From Acidobacteriota bacterium (GTDB lineage Bacteria; Acidobacteriota; Terriglobia; UBA7540), in assembly GCA_023474345.1 (NCBI GenBank), contig JAMCXS010000022.1, forward strand, positions 142,927-206,926: a stretch of DNA of 64,000 nt, read 5' to 3'. The notes under the pieces were generated by a model. That model saw only the letters and a list, made by a program, of their open reading frames with translations, was not told the origin of the DNA and ran no database searches. The stretch's first letter is position 1. Each line of letters begins with the position of its first letter. The translations under genes were made by a program, and so were the position numbers. Shown here one piece after another: positions 10,909-20,068 of this stretch.

Positions 10909-11862
10909 ATGGCTGACCGGATTCATCATGCAATGAAAGTGCTCACGGGGAGGGCCCACCCGGCGCTCGCCAAGGAAATTTGTGACCACCTGGGAGTGCC
11001 GTTGGGCCAGATCCATGTCGATCGTTTTCCCGACGGCGAGGTTCGGCTCCAGATTCTTGAGAATGTCCGAGGAGCGGACGTTTTTGTCGTTCAGCCCACT
11101 TGCCGTCCGGTTAACGAGAATCTGATGGAGCTGCTTATTATTCTCGATGCCTTGCGGCGTGCTTCAGCTTACCGCATAACGGCTGTCATGCCTTATTACG
11201 GTTACGCGCGCCAGGACCGGAAAGACCGGCCGCGGGTGCCGATTTCCGCCAAACTGGTTGCGGACTTGCTCACTTCAGCGGGCGCCAACCGCATTTTGGC
11301 GCTGGATCTCCATGCGGGACAGATTCAGGGATATTTTGACATCCCTGTCGACCACTTGTACGCCACCCCGGTGACCGTGCGTCACTTCCGGAAGCTCAGA
11401 TTGAAGGACCTGGTGGTTGTTTCACCTGATCCGGGGGGCGTTGAGCGCGCCCGGGCTTTTGCCAAGCGGCTGAAAGTCCCGCTGGCGATTATCGACAAGC
11501 GCCGCGAGGACGCAGACGTCGTTGAGATGTTCAATGTCATTGGCGAGGTGGCTGGCCGGACTTGCTTGATCGTTGACGACATGGTTGACACCGGAGGCAC
11601 GCTGGCCAAGGGCGCATTCGCACTGAAGGAAAAGGGTGCCAAAAGGGTTTTGGCATGCTGTACTCACGGGGTTTTTGCCGGGAACGCCATCCAGAACATT
11701 TTGCGAGCTCCCCTCGAACAGGTTGTGGCCACCAACTCGATACCTTTGCTTCCTGAAGCAAGAGCCTGCGAGCGAATCAAGGTCTTGAGTGTGGCGGGTC
11801 TCCTGGCAGAGGCTATCAAATCGATCTATAGGGAAACCTCCGTGAGCAAGCTTTTTATCTGA
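10909..11862 (+). CDS. prs: Ribose-phosphate pyrophosphokinase (PRPP synthetase)
   Basis: The enzyme makes PRPP from ribose-5-phosphate and ATP, feeding purine, pyrimidine, histidine and NAD synthesis. From ATG 10909 the protein has 317 residues, normal for class I enzymes. Motifs in order are VDRFPDGEVRLQI, MPYYGYARQDRKDRPRVPIS (ATP site), LDLHAGQIQGYFDIPVDHLY, SPDPGGVERARAFAK, and the PRPP-binding CLIVDDMVDTGGTLAKGA. The same frame is open upstream into the tRNA gene, so the start was set at the ATG after the tRNA. Its product is the first substrate of HisG, encoded further along in this window. Confidence 0.98.
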   Translation: MADRIHHAMKVLTGRAHPALAKEICDHLGVPLGQIHVDRFPDGEVRLQILENVRGADVFVVQPTCRPVNENLMELLIILDALRRASAYRITAVMPYYGYARQDRKDRPRVPISAKLVADLLTSAGANRILALDLHAGQIQGYFDIPVDHLYATPVTVRHFRKLRLKDLVVVSPDPGGVERARAFAKRLKVPLAIIDKRREDADVVEMFNVIGEVAGRTCLIVDDMVDTGGTLAKGAFALKEKGAKRVLACCTHGVFAGNAIQNILRAPLEQVVATNSIPLLPEARACERIKVLSVAGLLAEAIKSIYRETSVSKLFI

Positions 11863-11916
11863 GGTCGCGAGCGACTGCCAGAGTGTCAATTTTCGACGTT
11901 TTGAGGTGTAAATTCT

Positions 11917-12618
11917 ATGGCTGAGATTTTCAATGTTGAAGCCGAGGCGCGTGAGACGTTCGGCAAGAACGCCGCGCGGCGCATCCGGTACTCGGACCGC
12001 ATTCCGGCGGTTGTGTACGGCGGCGGCGGACCTTCCATCCCCCTCACGGTCGATCCGAAGGCGATCCTGCGGGTTCTTCATTCCGACGCAGGGCACAATG
12101 CAATCTTCACGCTGGAAATTCCCGGGAAAGCGCCGGCGCGCGTGATGCTTCGGGAATGGCAATGGGATCCCCTCCGCGGCAGCCTTTTGCATGTTGATAT
12201 GGTGCGGATCGCGCGGGATGCGAAATTGCGGGTTAGAGTTCCCATCCAGGTTACCGGGGAACCCAAAGGTGTGAAGGTTCAGGGTGGCCTGTTTGAATTC
12301 ATCCTTCGCGAAGTGGAAGTGGAGTGTTTGCCGGACGACATCCCTGAGCATATCACTATTGACGTGACCGAGATGCTGATTGGGCGCAACCTGCGTGTTT
12401 CCGATCTTCCGGTGGCGGAGAAGGTGAAAGTGCTGGCGGAACCCGCGCGCGTTGTTGCTCACGTGTTGCCGCCGAAGGCGGAGGAAGCGCCGGCTGAAGA
12501 AGTTGTGGCGGCTGCGCCGGCCGAGCCGGAATTGATTCGCAAGCGGAAGCCGGAAGAAGAAGGCGCCGAGGAAGAAGCCGAAGCTCCTGAGGGAAAACAG
12601 AAGAAAGAAACTAAGTGA
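11917..12618 (+). CDS. rplY: 50S ribosomal protein L25, general stress protein Ctc type
   Basis: This 5S rRNA-binding ribosomal protein has 233 residues, the long Ctc form with an N-terminal L25 domain and a C-terminal beta domain. Evidence is VEAEARETFGKNAARRIR, RIPAVVYGGG, REWQWDPLRGSLLHVDMVRI and the TL5/CTC C-terminal motif VECLPDDIPEHITIDVTEM. The last about 60 residues are a Glu/Ala/Lys-rich tail, low in complexity, as is common in this family. It sits between prs and pth, its usual neighbours. Confidence 0.96.
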   Translation: MAEIFNVEAEARETFGKNAARRIRYSDRIPAVVYGGGGPSIPLTVDPKAILRVLHSDAGHNAIFTLEIPGKAPARVMLREWQWDPLRGSLLHVDMVRIARDAKLRVRVPIQVTGEPKGVKVQGGLFEFILREVEVECLPDDIPEHITIDVTEMLIGRNLRVSDLPVAEKVKVLAEPARVVAHVLPPKAEEAPAEEVVAAAPAEPELIRKRKPEEEGAEEEAEAPEGKQKKETK

Positions 12619-12660
12619 TCCTGCGAGCGCGGTGGCACTGAAGGAGACGGAAGAAACGGG

Positions 12661-13242
12661 GTGAAACTGATTGTGGGTCTCGGAAACCCCGGCGACGAGT
12701 ACCGCTTGACGCCCCACAACTTGGGGTTTATGGCTGTCGAACGCTTGGCCGAGACGTACGGAGTGGAATTCTCCCGCCGCGAGGCACGCGCGAGGGCAGC
12801 CCTGGCGGAAATAGAGGGTGAGCAGGTTGTTCTGGCGAAGCCACAGACATTTATGAATCTGAGCGGGCTGGCGGTAGGCGGCCTGCTGGAGAAATGGAAC
12901 GCATCGGCGGAGGACCTGGTTGTGCTGGTTGACGATGCGGACCTCCCGCTGGGTTCATTGCGGATTCGCTTGAAAGGGAGTGCCGGAGGCCACAACGGTT
13001 TGAAATCGATTATCGGCGCGCTCGAAACTGACCGCTTCGTTCGCGTCCGCATGGGGGTTGGCCAGGACAGGGTTGTGGAAGACTTAGTTTCCTATGTTCT
13101 AGCGCCGTTTCGTAAGAAGGATTTGGAAACCGTGGCAGACATGGTTGACCGGGCGGCCGAAGCGGTGCGAATAATCTTGAAGGAAGGTCCTGAAAAGGCG
13201 ATGAACCTTTTTAACCGGAAGGCGTCATCCCAGGAGTTGTGA
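12661..13242 (+). CDS. pth: Peptidyl-tRNA hydrolase
   Basis: This enzyme recycles peptidyl-tRNA released from stalled ribosomes. The protein has 193 residues and starts at GTG 12661. The N-terminus KLIVGLGNPGDEYRLTPHNL contains the catalytic histidine (H19). KPQTFMNLSG and the VDDADLPLGSLRIR plus GSAGGHNGLKSI segments complete the active site and the tRNA-binding groove. It is followed by rpsF after 6 bases, probably in the same operon. Confidence 0.98.
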   Translation: MKLIVGLGNPGDEYRLTPHNLGFMAVERLAETYGVEFSRREARARAALAEIEGEQVVLAKPQTFMNLSGLAVGGLLEKWNASAEDLVVLVDDADLPLGSLRIRLKGSAGGHNGLKSIIGALETDRFVRVRMGVGQDRVVEDLVSYVLAPFRKKDLETVADMVDRAAEAVRIILKEGPEKAMNLFNRKASSQEL

Positions 13243-13248
13243 GGGTTT

Positions 13249-13641
13249 ATGGCGAAATATGAAATGATGTTTATTACTCGGACGGATATCCCCGAGGAAC
13301 AAATTGACAAGCTCATTGCCCAGATGGAAGGCGTGATTTCAGGTATGGATGGGAAGACCGAAAAGGTCGAAAAAATGGGACGGCGCAGGCTGGCCTATCG
13401 CATCCGAAGGCAACGGGAAGGCTATTACGTGCTGTTCGTTTTTGACGGAACCGGCGACACAGTTCGGGAATTCGAGCGACGGCTGAAAGTCTCCGATGCG
13501 GTGATCAAATATATGGCGGTGCGGGTTGACGAGCGCGTGAAGCCTGTACCGAAGCCGAAACCGGCCGTGGCGGAATCAGCGGCTGCCGCACCTGCCAGCC
13601 CCGAGGTTCCGGCTGATGAAGAAGCACCATCTCAGAGTTAA
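13249..13641 (+). CDS. rpsF: 30S ribosomal protein S6
   Basis: The 130-residue protein has the S6 ferredoxin-like core (MAKYEMMFITRTDIPEEQID, KMGRRRLAYRIRRQREGYYV, YMAVRVDERVK). A 30-residue Pro/Ala/Glu-rich tail extends beyond it. S6 binds the 30S platform as a heterodimer with S18, which is encoded next. It lies 6 bases after pth and 15 bases before rpsR. Confidence 0.97.
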   Translation: MAKYEMMFITRTDIPEEQIDKLIAQMEGVISGMDGKTEKVEKMGRRRLAYRIRRQREGYYVLFVFDGTGDTVREFERRLKVSDAVIKYMAVRVDERVKPVPKPKPAVAESAAAAPASPEVPADEEAPSQS

Positions 13642-13656
13642 GGGAGTGTGAGAGTT

Positions 13657-13953
13657 ATGGCGTTTAATCGATCAAGATCGGAAGGCGCTGGACGTGATGT
13701 CAAGCGGGAGGGCAACGGCGGCGGTTCGCGCAGGCAATTCTTTCGTCGGCGAAAGGTTTGCAAGTTTTGCACAGAAAAGATCGACGTTATCGACTACAAA
13801 GATCTCAAGCTGATTGGACAGTTTGTGGCGGACAGGGGGAAGATCCTGCCACGCCGCTTGACCGGAACCTGTTCCCCGCACCAACGTGCTTTGGCCAGGG
13901 CGATTAAGAGGGCCCGCAATATCGCTCTCCTTCCGTTTGCCGCCAAAGTTTAA
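13657..13953 (+). CDS. rpsR: 30S ribosomal protein S18
   Basis: The protein has 98 residues from ATG 13657. It shows the S18 core [20 protein letters not shown], then [34 protein letters not shown]. The N-terminal CKFC motif keeps the cysteine pair seen in zinc-type (C+) S18 forms. An in-frame GTG at 13648 is only one base from the AGGGAG ribosome site, so the ATG nine bases later is preferred. It is part of the rpsF-rpsR-rplI cluster. Confidence 0.96.
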   Translation: MAFNRSRSEGAGRDVKREGNGGGSRRQFFRRRKVCKFCTEKIDVIDYKDLKLIGQFVADRGKILPRRLTGTCSPHQRALARAIKRARNIALLPFAAKV

Positions 13954-14045
13954 CTTTGTGTGAGCGCGTGGCAAACCGTAAAGCGGGTTTGTCGGGAACC
14001 GGTAAGAATTCAGCGACGAAATTTTGGCTATTGGAGAGTCAGGAA

Positions 14046-14573
14046 ATGGAAGTCATTCTTCTTGAAAATATCGAAAACCTTGGCGCACGAGGCCAGATTT
14101 TGAAAGTGGCGGACGGATATGGCCGCAATTACCTGTTACCCAGGAAGTTGGCGGTCGCCGCAACTCCGCAAAACCGGAAATGGGTTGAACAACAACGGGT
14201 GAAGTTCCTCAAGCTGGAAGCCAAGGAAAAAGCGGATGCTGAAGAACTGGCCAAGCTCATGCAGAGCGTCGAGATTGTCATGACTCGCCGCTCCGGTGAA
14301 AAAGGGCAGCTTTTTGGGTCCGTCACCGCGATGGATATCGAGGAGGCTCTCGCGGCGCAGGGCTTTAAAATTGAACGCCGCAAAATTCAACTGGACAACC
14401 CTCTCAAGGCCTTGGGTGAGTTTGATGTCCCCATAAAACTCCATCGGGAAGTCACCATCAACGTAAAGGTAAAAGTTGAAAGCGAGTTGGAGCCCGGGCA
14501 GGCCGCACCGGCCGAACCGGAGGCCGAGGAAGCTACGCCGGAAGCCGAAAAGTCCTCACCCGAAGCTTCGTAG
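14046..14573 (+). CDS. rplI: 50S ribosomal protein L9
   Basis: The protein has 175 residues from ATG 14046, set by the family N-terminus MEVILLENIENLGARGQILK and by GGAG nine bases upstream. The open frame extends further upstream without family similarity. GYGRNYLLPRKLAVAAT completes the N-terminal rRNA-binding domain. The C-terminal domain has KGQLFGSVTAMDIEEALAAQG, followed by a Glu/Ala/Pro tail. The dnaB gene follows, the usual order in many bacteria. Confidence 0.97.
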   Translation: MEVILLENIENLGARGQILKVADGYGRNYLLPRKLAVAATPQNRKWVEQQRVKFLKLEAKEKADAEELAKLMQSVEIVMTRRSGEKGQLFGSVTAMDIEEALAAQGFKIERRKIQLDNPLKALGEFDVPIKLHREVTINVKVKVESELEPGQAAPAEPEAEEATPEAEKSSPEAS

Positions 14574-14594
14574 TCCCCGAGTCCAAGCACTTCG

Positions 14595-14652
14595 ATCTCC
14601 GAGAATACGTCTCGCCGACGATCAATTTTTGCATCATCGTGTTCTCGGAGAT
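14595..14652. promoter_or_regulatory. 15-bp inverted repeat upstream of dnaB
   Basis: The arms 14595-14609 and 14638-14652 are complementary at 14 of 15 positions, and the odd pair is G-U compatible. The spacer is 28 bases. The right arm covers the position where a -35 element would lie for the TATAAT at 14665. No T-run follows directly. It may be an operator, a hairpin between rplI and dnaB, or both. Confidence 0.6.
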
Positions 14653-14661
14653 TCCCTACGC

Positions 14662-14670
14662 TGGTATAAT
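14662..14670 (+). promoter_or_regulatory. Extended -10 promoter for dnaB
   Basis: TG-G-TATAAT occurs at 14662-14670, a consensus -10 with an extended -10 TG. Predicted start is near 14677, leaving about 25 bases before ATG 14702. The -35 region falls in the inverted repeat. A small AAACC-tttaca-GGTTT stem followed by CTTTTT (14679-14700) sits just before the ATG and could affect translation. Confidence 0.55.
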
Positions 14671-14701
14671 CTCTTCCTAAACCTTTACAGGTTTCTTTTT
14701 C

Positions 14702-16069
14702 ATGGCAAGCGGCACCGTTAGCGAGAAGGCATTCCCCCACAACCTGGAGGCGGAACGTGCGCTGCTAGGTTCCATCCTCCTGGACAACGGTGCGCTCAAC
14801 CAAGCCCTGGAGTTCATTGATAAAAATGATTTTTTCTCGGACGCCCATCGCACGATGTTCGACAAAATGCTCTTTCTTTCTGAGAAGAACCGCACCATCG
14901 ATCTGGTAACGCTCTCGGAGGAGCTTTCGAGGGAGGGGTTGCTCGAAAAAGTGGGCGGAGCCGGATACATAGCGGCGCTGACGGACGGAATCCCCATAGG
15001 GATTTCTGCGAGCATTGTTGAGTATTCCCGGATCATCAAGGAGAAGTCGCTGGTGCGGAGGCTGATTAACGCCTCCAACAATGTCATTTCCCGGTGCTTC
15101 GAGGGTGTTGACGATCCTGAAACTCTCATCGATCTGGCGCAAAGCCAGGTTTTCGACATCGCCGAGCAGAAAGCCCAGTCCGGGTTTCTCGACATCCACC
15201 AGATTATTAAATCCAGTTTTGGGACGATTGACGTTCTTTTGGACCGCGGCCACCGCGTCACGGGCGTTGAGAGCGGATTCATCGAATTGGACAATATGAC
15301 CTCGGGGTTTCAACCCGGCGAGTTGATCATTATTGCCGCCCGGCCATCCCTGGGCAAAACCGCCTTGGCTCTGAACATTGCCGCCCACGCCAGTGTCGAT
15401 TCGGGAAAGAAAGTAGGAATCTTTTCCCTTGAAATGAGCAAGGAATCCCTGGCGATTCGGCTTCTGTGCTCTGAGGCGCGCATTGACAGCCATAAGCTGC
15501 GCTCGGGATTCACCACCCGCGACGATTGGCCCAAAATGACCCAGGCACTCGGCAGACTGGCTCAGGCTCCCCTCTATATTGAAGACACGCCCGCCTTGAG
15601 CATCATGCAGATTCGAGCCAAGGCGCGACGCCTGAAAGCTGACAAGGGGCTCGACCTGCTCATTGTGGACTATCTCCAGCTTGCCACGGGCCATGGCCGA
15701 TTTGAGAACCGCACGCAAGAGGTCAGCTTTATTTCCCGAGGGCTGAAAAGTATTGCGAAGGAACTGAACGTTCCGGTTCTTGCGCTTTCCCAGTTGAGCC
15801 GGGCTCCTGAACAGCGTCCGGGACAAAAGCCTCAGCTTTCTGACTTGCGTGAGTCAGGCTCCATTGAGCAGGATGCTGATGTGGTTATTTTTATCTTCCG
15901 GGAGCGCCGATCGACCGAAGAGGGCGAAGAAGAACCGGCTGGGGCTGAAACCAAGCTTATTGTCGGCAAGCAGCGGAATGGACCGACTGGTGAAATCCCC
16001 ATTGTTTTCATGAAGCCCTACGTGCGATTCGAAAACATGGCTTCGGAGCAAAGGAGCGAGGCTTACTAG
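14702..16069 (+). CDS. dnaB: Replicative DNA helicase DnaB
   Basis: This hexameric 5'-3' helicase unwinds DNA at the replication fork. It has 455 residues with an N-terminal domain (FPHNLEAERALLGSILLDNG) and a RecA-like C-terminal domain. The Walker A loop ARPSLGKTAL is at about residues 213-222. Also seen are GIFSLEMSKESLAIRLLCSE, LIVDYLQLATG (Walker B), ALSQLSRAPEQRPGQKPQLS and DLRESGSIEQDADVVIFIFR. No intein is present. It follows rplI and precedes alr by 8 bases. Confidence 0.98.
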   Translation: MASGTVSEKAFPHNLEAERALLGSILLDNGALNQALEFIDKNDFFSDAHRTMFDKMLFLSEKNRTIDLVTLSEELSREGLLEKVGGAGYIAALTDGIPIGISASIVEYSRIIKEKSLVRRLINASNNVISRCFEGVDDPETLIDLAQSQVFDIAEQKAQSGFLDIHQIIKSSFGTIDVLLDRGHRVTGVESGFIELDNMTSGFQPGELIIIAARPSLGKTALALNIAAHASVDSGKKVGIFSLEMSKESLAIRLLCSEARIDSHKLRSGFTTRDDWPKMTQALGRLAQAPLYIEDTPALSIMQIRAKARRLKADKGLDLLIVDYLQLATGHGRFENRTQEVSFISRGLKSIAKELNVPVLALSQLSRAPEQRPGQKPQLSDLRESGSIEQDADVVIFIFRERRSTEEGEEEPAGAETKLIVGKQRNGPTGEIPIVFMKPYVRFENMASEQRSEAY

Positions 16070-16077
16070 TATCTTCT

Positions 16078-17292
16078 ATGGATATGCATGACGATCAGTT
16101 CCGGGCGGGCGTTCAGGAAACTGCGGTACAAGACCGGGTAACTACAAGCTTGCCAAAGCTCCTGCGTCCCACGTGGGCGGAAATTTCCCTCTCAAAACTC
16201 CGTCGAAACTTTGAGTATGTTCGTCGGGTGGCCGGAACCCGCCGGGTTATGGCCGTCGTGAAGGCGGATGCTTACGGGCACGGCGCGGTGCCCATCGCGA
16301 GGACTCTGGATCAGGCCGGCGCCGACTGGTTTGGAGTGGCAACGGTTGAAGAGGCCGTGGAATTGCGCGCGGCGGGAATTGAAAAGCCGGTGCTGCTGCT
16401 GGGCGGCCTTTACATGAGTGATCCGGCCGATCTGATTGAGTACCATCTTACGCCCACCGTCTCTTCCACCGCGCGCCTTGACACCTATGCCAAGTGCGCG
16501 CAGCGATATGGGCGCCCGATTGAATTCCATCTGAAAGTGGACACGGGAATGGGGCGTCTGGGGTTGCCGCCGGACCGCGTGAGAGCCTTTATCGAACGTT
16601 ATCGTGAACTTCCGGGGCTGGATATGAAAGGTTTATTCACCCACCTTGCTTCGGCGGAGGACCTGGTCGCTTCGCAGACCGAAGAGCAAGCCGCGTGCTT
16701 TCGTGAAGCGCTCCGCCACGTGCAAGCGCTTGGCATCGAACCCGAATGGATTCATGTTGCAAATAGCGCTGCCTTGGTAGCGGGTTCGTCTTTGCCCGAA
16801 AACCTGGTGCGGATCGGGGGATTGCTTTACGGGTATTGTCTCCCCTTTGTACTTCAGCCGGGAAAGCAGGTTCCCGAATTTCCTCCGATCGAGCCCATCC
16901 TGACCTTGAAGTCTCGCGTCGTCTATTTGAAGGATGTGCCGAGCGGCACGCCGCTTGGTTACAGCGCTGCGTTCCATACCCGGCGGCGGTCACGGATTGC
17001 TACGGTTCCCGTGGGTTATGCGGACGGTTTGAGCCGGTCGCTTTCCAATCGCGGCCGAGCCATTGTGCGGGATTGTGGCGCGCGCATCGTGGGCAACATC
17101 AGCATGGACCTGACGCTGCTTGACGTAACGGATGTTCCCGGTGTCGACATCGGTGATGAAGTCACGCTGCTTGGCCAGACTGACCATTGTTCGATTACGG
17201 CCCTCGAAATCGCTGAGCTGGTTGGCACCGTGCCGTATGAAATTCTCTGTTCCATCGGCCGGCGTGTTCCGCGCATCTACCTGGATTCGTAG
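16078..17292 (+). CDS. alr: Alanine racemase
   Basis: This PLP enzyme makes D-alanine for peptidoglycan. The protein has 404 residues. The N-terminal TIM-barrel motif VMAVVKADAYGHGA contains the PLP lysine (K62), and HLKVDTGMGRLGLPP plus GLFTHLASAED follow. The C-terminal beta domain has the catalytic tyrosine region PLGYSAAFHTRRRSRIATVP and VPVGYADGLSR, then NISMDLTLLDVTDVPG. The first about 30 residues are not conserved in the family, so a start downstream of 16078 is possible. It is only 8 bases after dnaB and likely co-transcribed. Confidence 0.97.
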   Translation: MDMHDDQFRAGVQETAVQDRVTTSLPKLLRPTWAEISLSKLRRNFEYVRRVAGTRRVMAVVKADAYGHGAVPIARTLDQAGADWFGVATVEEAVELRAAGIEKPVLLLGGLYMSDPADLIEYHLTPTVSSTARLDTYAKCAQRYGRPIEFHLKVDTGMGRLGLPPDRVRAFIERYRELPGLDMKGLFTHLASAEDLVASQTEEQAACFREALRHVQALGIEPEWIHVANSAALVAGSSLPENLVRIGGLLYGYCLPFVLQPGKQVPEFPPIEPILTLKSRVVYLKDVPSGTPLGYSAAFHTRRRSRIATVPVGYADGLSRSLSNRGRAIVRDCGARIVGNISMDLTLLDVTDVPGVDIGDEVTLLGQTDHCSITALEIAELVGTVPYEILCSIGRRVPRIYLDS

Positions 17293-17328
17293 CGTAACGC
17301 AGCGGAGCCGCGGCCAAAGCGGGATTCT

Positions 17329-18027
17329 CTACCGCTCGGGCCGGTCAGCAAACAGCTCCGGGAAGGTTTTGCGGTAGATAGACATTCCTAAAGCGGCGTT
17401 CATGCCGATTTCTTCCAGGGCGCGAATTTCCTCGTCATTCGTAATTCCCCCGGCCGCAGTAATGGGCAGCTTGGTGACCGCGCGCAACTTGCGGAACCAG
17501 GCAAGATCAGTCCCCTGCAGTTTTCCTTCCGCGTCAATATAAGTGCAAAGAAATTCCGAACAGTAAGGCTCAAGTTGCGGCAAGACTTCGCCGGAGGTCA
17601 GCGGAAGCGTCTCTTTCCATCCGTGGATGGCCACGCGGTCGCCCAGGCAATCGACGCCAATCATGATTTTGTCGCGTGGAACCCGCCCGGCGAGCGAACG
17701 AAGAAACTCCTCATGGATGCCGTTTGACGTAAACGCCGCGCTGCCGACGATGATCTTGTAAGCGCCGTCGTTGACCACTTGCACGGCGCGGTCCACGCTG
17801 CGAATGCCGCCGCCCACCCGGCAAGGTTTGCACCGGCACAATTCGCGGACAATATCGGCTTGCGACTCGCGGCCCATGGCGCCGTCGAGATCAATCACCT
17901 GTATTTGCGGATATTTGCTGAACTTTTCCAGTACCGCAAAAGGGTCCGGCAACTCGATGGCCTTGTCGCGACCCTGAACTAGTTGGACCACCTTGCGGCC
18001 CATGAGATCGATGCAGGGAATAATCAC
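17329..18027 (-). CDS. hisA: HisA, ProFAR isomerase (1-(5-phosphoribosyl)-5-[(5-phosphoribosylamino)methylideneamino]imidazole-4-carboxamide isomerase)
   Basis: HisA opens the ribose of ProFAR to give PRFAR, the substrate of HisF. It has 232 residues from GTG 18027. This start overlaps the hisF stop in a GTGA tetranucleotide, which indicates translational coupling. The beta-barrel motifs are [18 protein letters not shown] (general acid/base Asp7), [37 protein letters not shown] (second catalytic Asp), and [12 protein letters not shown] for the second phosphate site. The sequence is somewhat divergent from textbook HisA but keeps the key residues. It is the last gene of the operon. Confidence 0.93.
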   Translation of the reverse strand: MIIPCIDLMGRKVVQLVQGRDKAIELPDPFAVLEKFSKYPQIQVIDLDGAMGRESQADIVRELCRCKPCRVGGGIRSVDRAVQVVNDGAYKIIVGSAAFTSNGIHEEFLRSLAGRVPRDKIMIGVDCLGDRVAIHGWKETLPLTSGEVLPQLEPYCSEFLCTYIDAEGKLQGTDLAWFRKLRAVTKLPITAAGGITNDEEIRALEEIGMNAALGMSIYRKTFPELFADRPER

Positions 18028-18797
18028 AGGCGGACCGAAACCCCTTCCGAACGAAGATATTCTTTCAGGCTGCGGATCGTGTGGGTTCCAAAATGAAAGA
18101 TTGATGCCGCGAGCGCCGCGTCGGCAGCCCCGCGCAAAAACACCTCGGCAAAGTGTTCGAGATTTCCCGCGCCGCCCGAGGCGATCACGGGAATGGGCAC
18201 GGCGCGGGCGATAGTGGCCGTCAGTTCGCAATCGAATCCAGCCTGCGTGCCGTCGGCATCCATCGAGGTGAGCAGAATTTCTCCCGCGCCCAGAGCATCC
18301 ACGCGGCGGGCCCATTCGAGCGCATCAAGGCCCGTATCTCTTGTGCCGCCATAGGTCACCACGTTCCAGTGCGGACCGCCGGTGTGCCGGTCCGGCTGAC
18401 GCCTGGCATCGATTGCAACCACGATGGCCTGGCGGCCGAACCGGGCTGCCAATTCGCTGACCAGTTCCGGCGTCTCCATCGCCGCGGTGTTGATGGCAAC
18501 TTTATCCGCGCCCATCGAGAGTAATCGCCGGGCGTCATCGAGCGTGCGCACGCCGCCACCCACCGTAAGGGGAATAAAGAGCCGCCTGGCCACGCGATTG
18601 ACCGTATCCATCAAGGTTGCGCGGCCTTCACGCGACGCCGAAATATCCAGCATCACCAGTTCGTCGGCGCCCTCGGTGTTGTACATCCCGGCAAGCTCGC
18701 CCGGATCGCCCGCATCGCGCAGGTTGACGAATTGAATGCCCTTGACGACTCGGCCGTCTTTGCAGTCCAGACACGGGATGATGCGTTTGGCAAACAT
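18024..18797 (-). CDS. hisF: Imidazole glycerol phosphate synthase cyclase subunit HisF
   Basis: HisF pairs with the glutaminase HisH to form imidazole glycerol phosphate and AICAR. The protein has 257 residues. Key motifs are [20 protein letters not shown] with the catalytic Asp, [37 protein letters not shown] with the second catalytic Asp, [14 protein letters not shown] and [12 protein letters not shown]. It is separated from hisH by 87 bases that carry palindromic repeats, while it overlaps hisA by four bases. Confidence 0.98.
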   Translation of the reverse strand: MFAKRIIPCLDCKDGRVVKGIQFVNLRDAGDPGELAGMYNTEGADELVMLDISASREGRATLMDTVNRVARRLFIPLTVGGGVRTLDDARRLLSMGADKVAINTAAMETPELVSELAARFGRQAIVVAIDARRQPDRHTGGPHWNVVTYGGTRDTGLDALEWARRVDALGAGEILLTSMDADGTQAGFDCELTATIARAVPIPVIASGGAGNLEHFAEVFLRGAADAALAASIFHFGTHTIRSLKEYLRSEGVSVRL

Positions 18798-18812
18798 AGA
18801 TTCTTCACTTGG

Positions 18813-18874
18813 GGTAGCGCAGCCTGCGGGTTTCAGGCCGCTACATAGTTGTAGCGGCGATCTATGATCGCCGC
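18813..18874. repeat. TGTAGCG-type palindromic repeats inside the his operon
   Basis: The hisH-hisF gap holds two elements of an interspersed family. One runs from GTAGCG at 18814 to CGCTAC at about 18843, with arms GTAGCGCAGCCTG and CAGGCCGCTAC. A second, TGTAGCG followed by GCGATC-TAT-GATCGC, lies at 18850-18873 and matches the left half of the 51-bp modules elsewhere in the window. It is the only long gap between hisC and hisA. Confidence 0.7.
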
Positions 18875-18884
18875 GCGGCGGCGG

Positions 18885-19478
18885 TTACCCTTTCAAAAAA
18901 TTCTCCAGCACCTTCAATCCCACATCGCCGGACTTCTCCGGGTGGAACTGCACAGCCGCCACCGACCCCATCTCAATCGCGGCGGCGAAGCTTTGGCCGT
19001 ACTCGGTAACGGCCGCCGTCTCCGGGGTTATAGGCCCGTAATAAGAATGGCAGAAGTAGGCAAAACTTCCGTTCGGAACGCCGCGGAAAAGTCCTTCTTG
19101 CCTGCGAATATCTAACTGGTTCCAGCCCAGGTGGGGGATTTTGAAAATTCCTTCGAACCGCTTGACGTGGCCCGGCAAAAGACCGAGGCCGTGAGCGTCC
19201 GGCGCCTCATCGCTTGCTTCATAGAGCGCTTGAAGGCCCAGACAGATTCCCAGAAAAGGTTTGCCGGCGGCCATATGGCTCCGCAAAGGCTCAATCATTT
19301 TCCTTTCCTGAAGGCTTGCCATCATGGCGGCAAAGTGCCCTTGGCCCGGCAGAACAATTCTTGACGTCGCGGGCAGTTCCGACGCTTCTTGGATGGCGCC
19401 GGCCGGAAAGCCCAGATACTGGATCGCTCTCAGCACGGAGCCGACGTTTCCGGCGCCATAGTCGATTACACCGATCAT
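18885..19478 (-). CDS. hisH: Imidazole glycerol phosphate synthase glutaminase subunit HisH
   Basis: This class I glutamine amidotransferase supplies ammonia to HisF. The protein has 197 residues, beginning [19 protein letters not shown]. The nucleophile cysteine lies in [14 protein letters not shown], and the His/Glu pair in [19 protein letters not shown] and FAYFCHSYY are also family segments. The ATG overlaps the hisB stop in ATGA, so the two are translationally coupled. Confidence 0.98.
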   Translation of the reverse strand: MIGVIDYGAGNVGSVLRAIQYLGFPAGAIQEASELPATSRIVLPGQGHFAAMMASLQERKMIEPLRSHMAAGKPFLGICLGLQALYEASDEAPDAHGLGLLPGHVKRFEGIFKIPHLGWNQLDIRRQEGLFRGVPNGSFAYFCHSYYGPITPETAAVTEYGQSFAAAIEMGSVAAVQFHPEKSGDVGLKVLENFLKG

Positions 19479-20068
19479 AAGAGCCCTTTAGTGGAGGGAA
19501 GCTGGCGCTTCAGCCGCGCGTCGCGTGAGCAGGCATAGCGCAAAGCTCGCGCGAAGGCTTTGAACAATGCTTCCACCCCGTGGTGGCTGGAACGGCCGTA
19601 CATGAGCTTGAGATGTACGTTTGCCTTGAGGCTGGTCGCGAAGCCCTGGAAAAAGTCTTCCAGCAGTTCCGTTTGGAGGTCTCCGACACGCTGGGCGCGG
19701 ATTGGCGCATTGATAACCAGATACGACCTTCCGCTGAGGTCGATGGCGGCGACGGCCAGAGTTTCATCCATGGGCATCACAAAGTAGCCGGCCCGGTTGA
19801 TCCCTTTCTTTGACCCGAGCGCCAGCCGGACCGCCTCCCCCAAAGCGATCCCCACGTCTTCCACCGTGTGATGCTGGTCCACATCAAGATCGCCCCGCGC
19901 TTGCAGATCCAGATCGAAGCCGCCGTGGCGCGCGAAAAGCTCCAGCATATGATCCAGAAAACGAATGCCGGTGGAAACTTTGTAGCGGCCTTGCCCGTCG
20001 AGTTGCAAGCGGATACGGATATCCGTCTCGGTTGTCTTGCGATCGAGCGAGGCAGCGCGCCCCTTCAT
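19475..20068 (-). CDS. hisB: Imidazoleglycerol-phosphate dehydratase
   Basis: The protein dehydrates imidazole glycerol phosphate and is the monofunctional form without a phosphatase domain. ATG 20068 gives 197 residues, the normal length. This ATG overlaps the hisC stop as ATGA, which decided the start over upstream codons. The manganese-binding motif [28 protein letters not shown], and a second cluster [17 protein letters not shown] are all intact. Because HisB lacks the phosphatase, histidinol-phosphate phosphatase must be encoded elsewhere. Confidence 0.97.
   Translation of the reverse strand: MKGRAASLDRKTTETDIRIRLQLDGQGRYKVSTGIRFLDHMLELFARHGGFDLDLQARGDLDVDQHHTVEDVGIALGEAVRLALGSKKGINRAGYFVMPMDETLAVAAIDLSGRSYLVINAPIRAQRVGDLQTELLEDFFQGFATSLKANVHLKLMYGRSSHHGVEALFKAFARALRYACSRDARLKRQLPSTKGLL

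Noticed and set aside
11422..12717. A 431-codon minus-strand frame covering prs and rplY
   Set aside because: Both plus-strand genes are unmistakable. The frame has no family match and is a coding shadow.
13648..13656. GTG 13648 as the start of rpsR
   Set aside because: It lies only one base from the AGGGAG ribosome site. ATG 13657 has better spacing and matches the family N-terminus.
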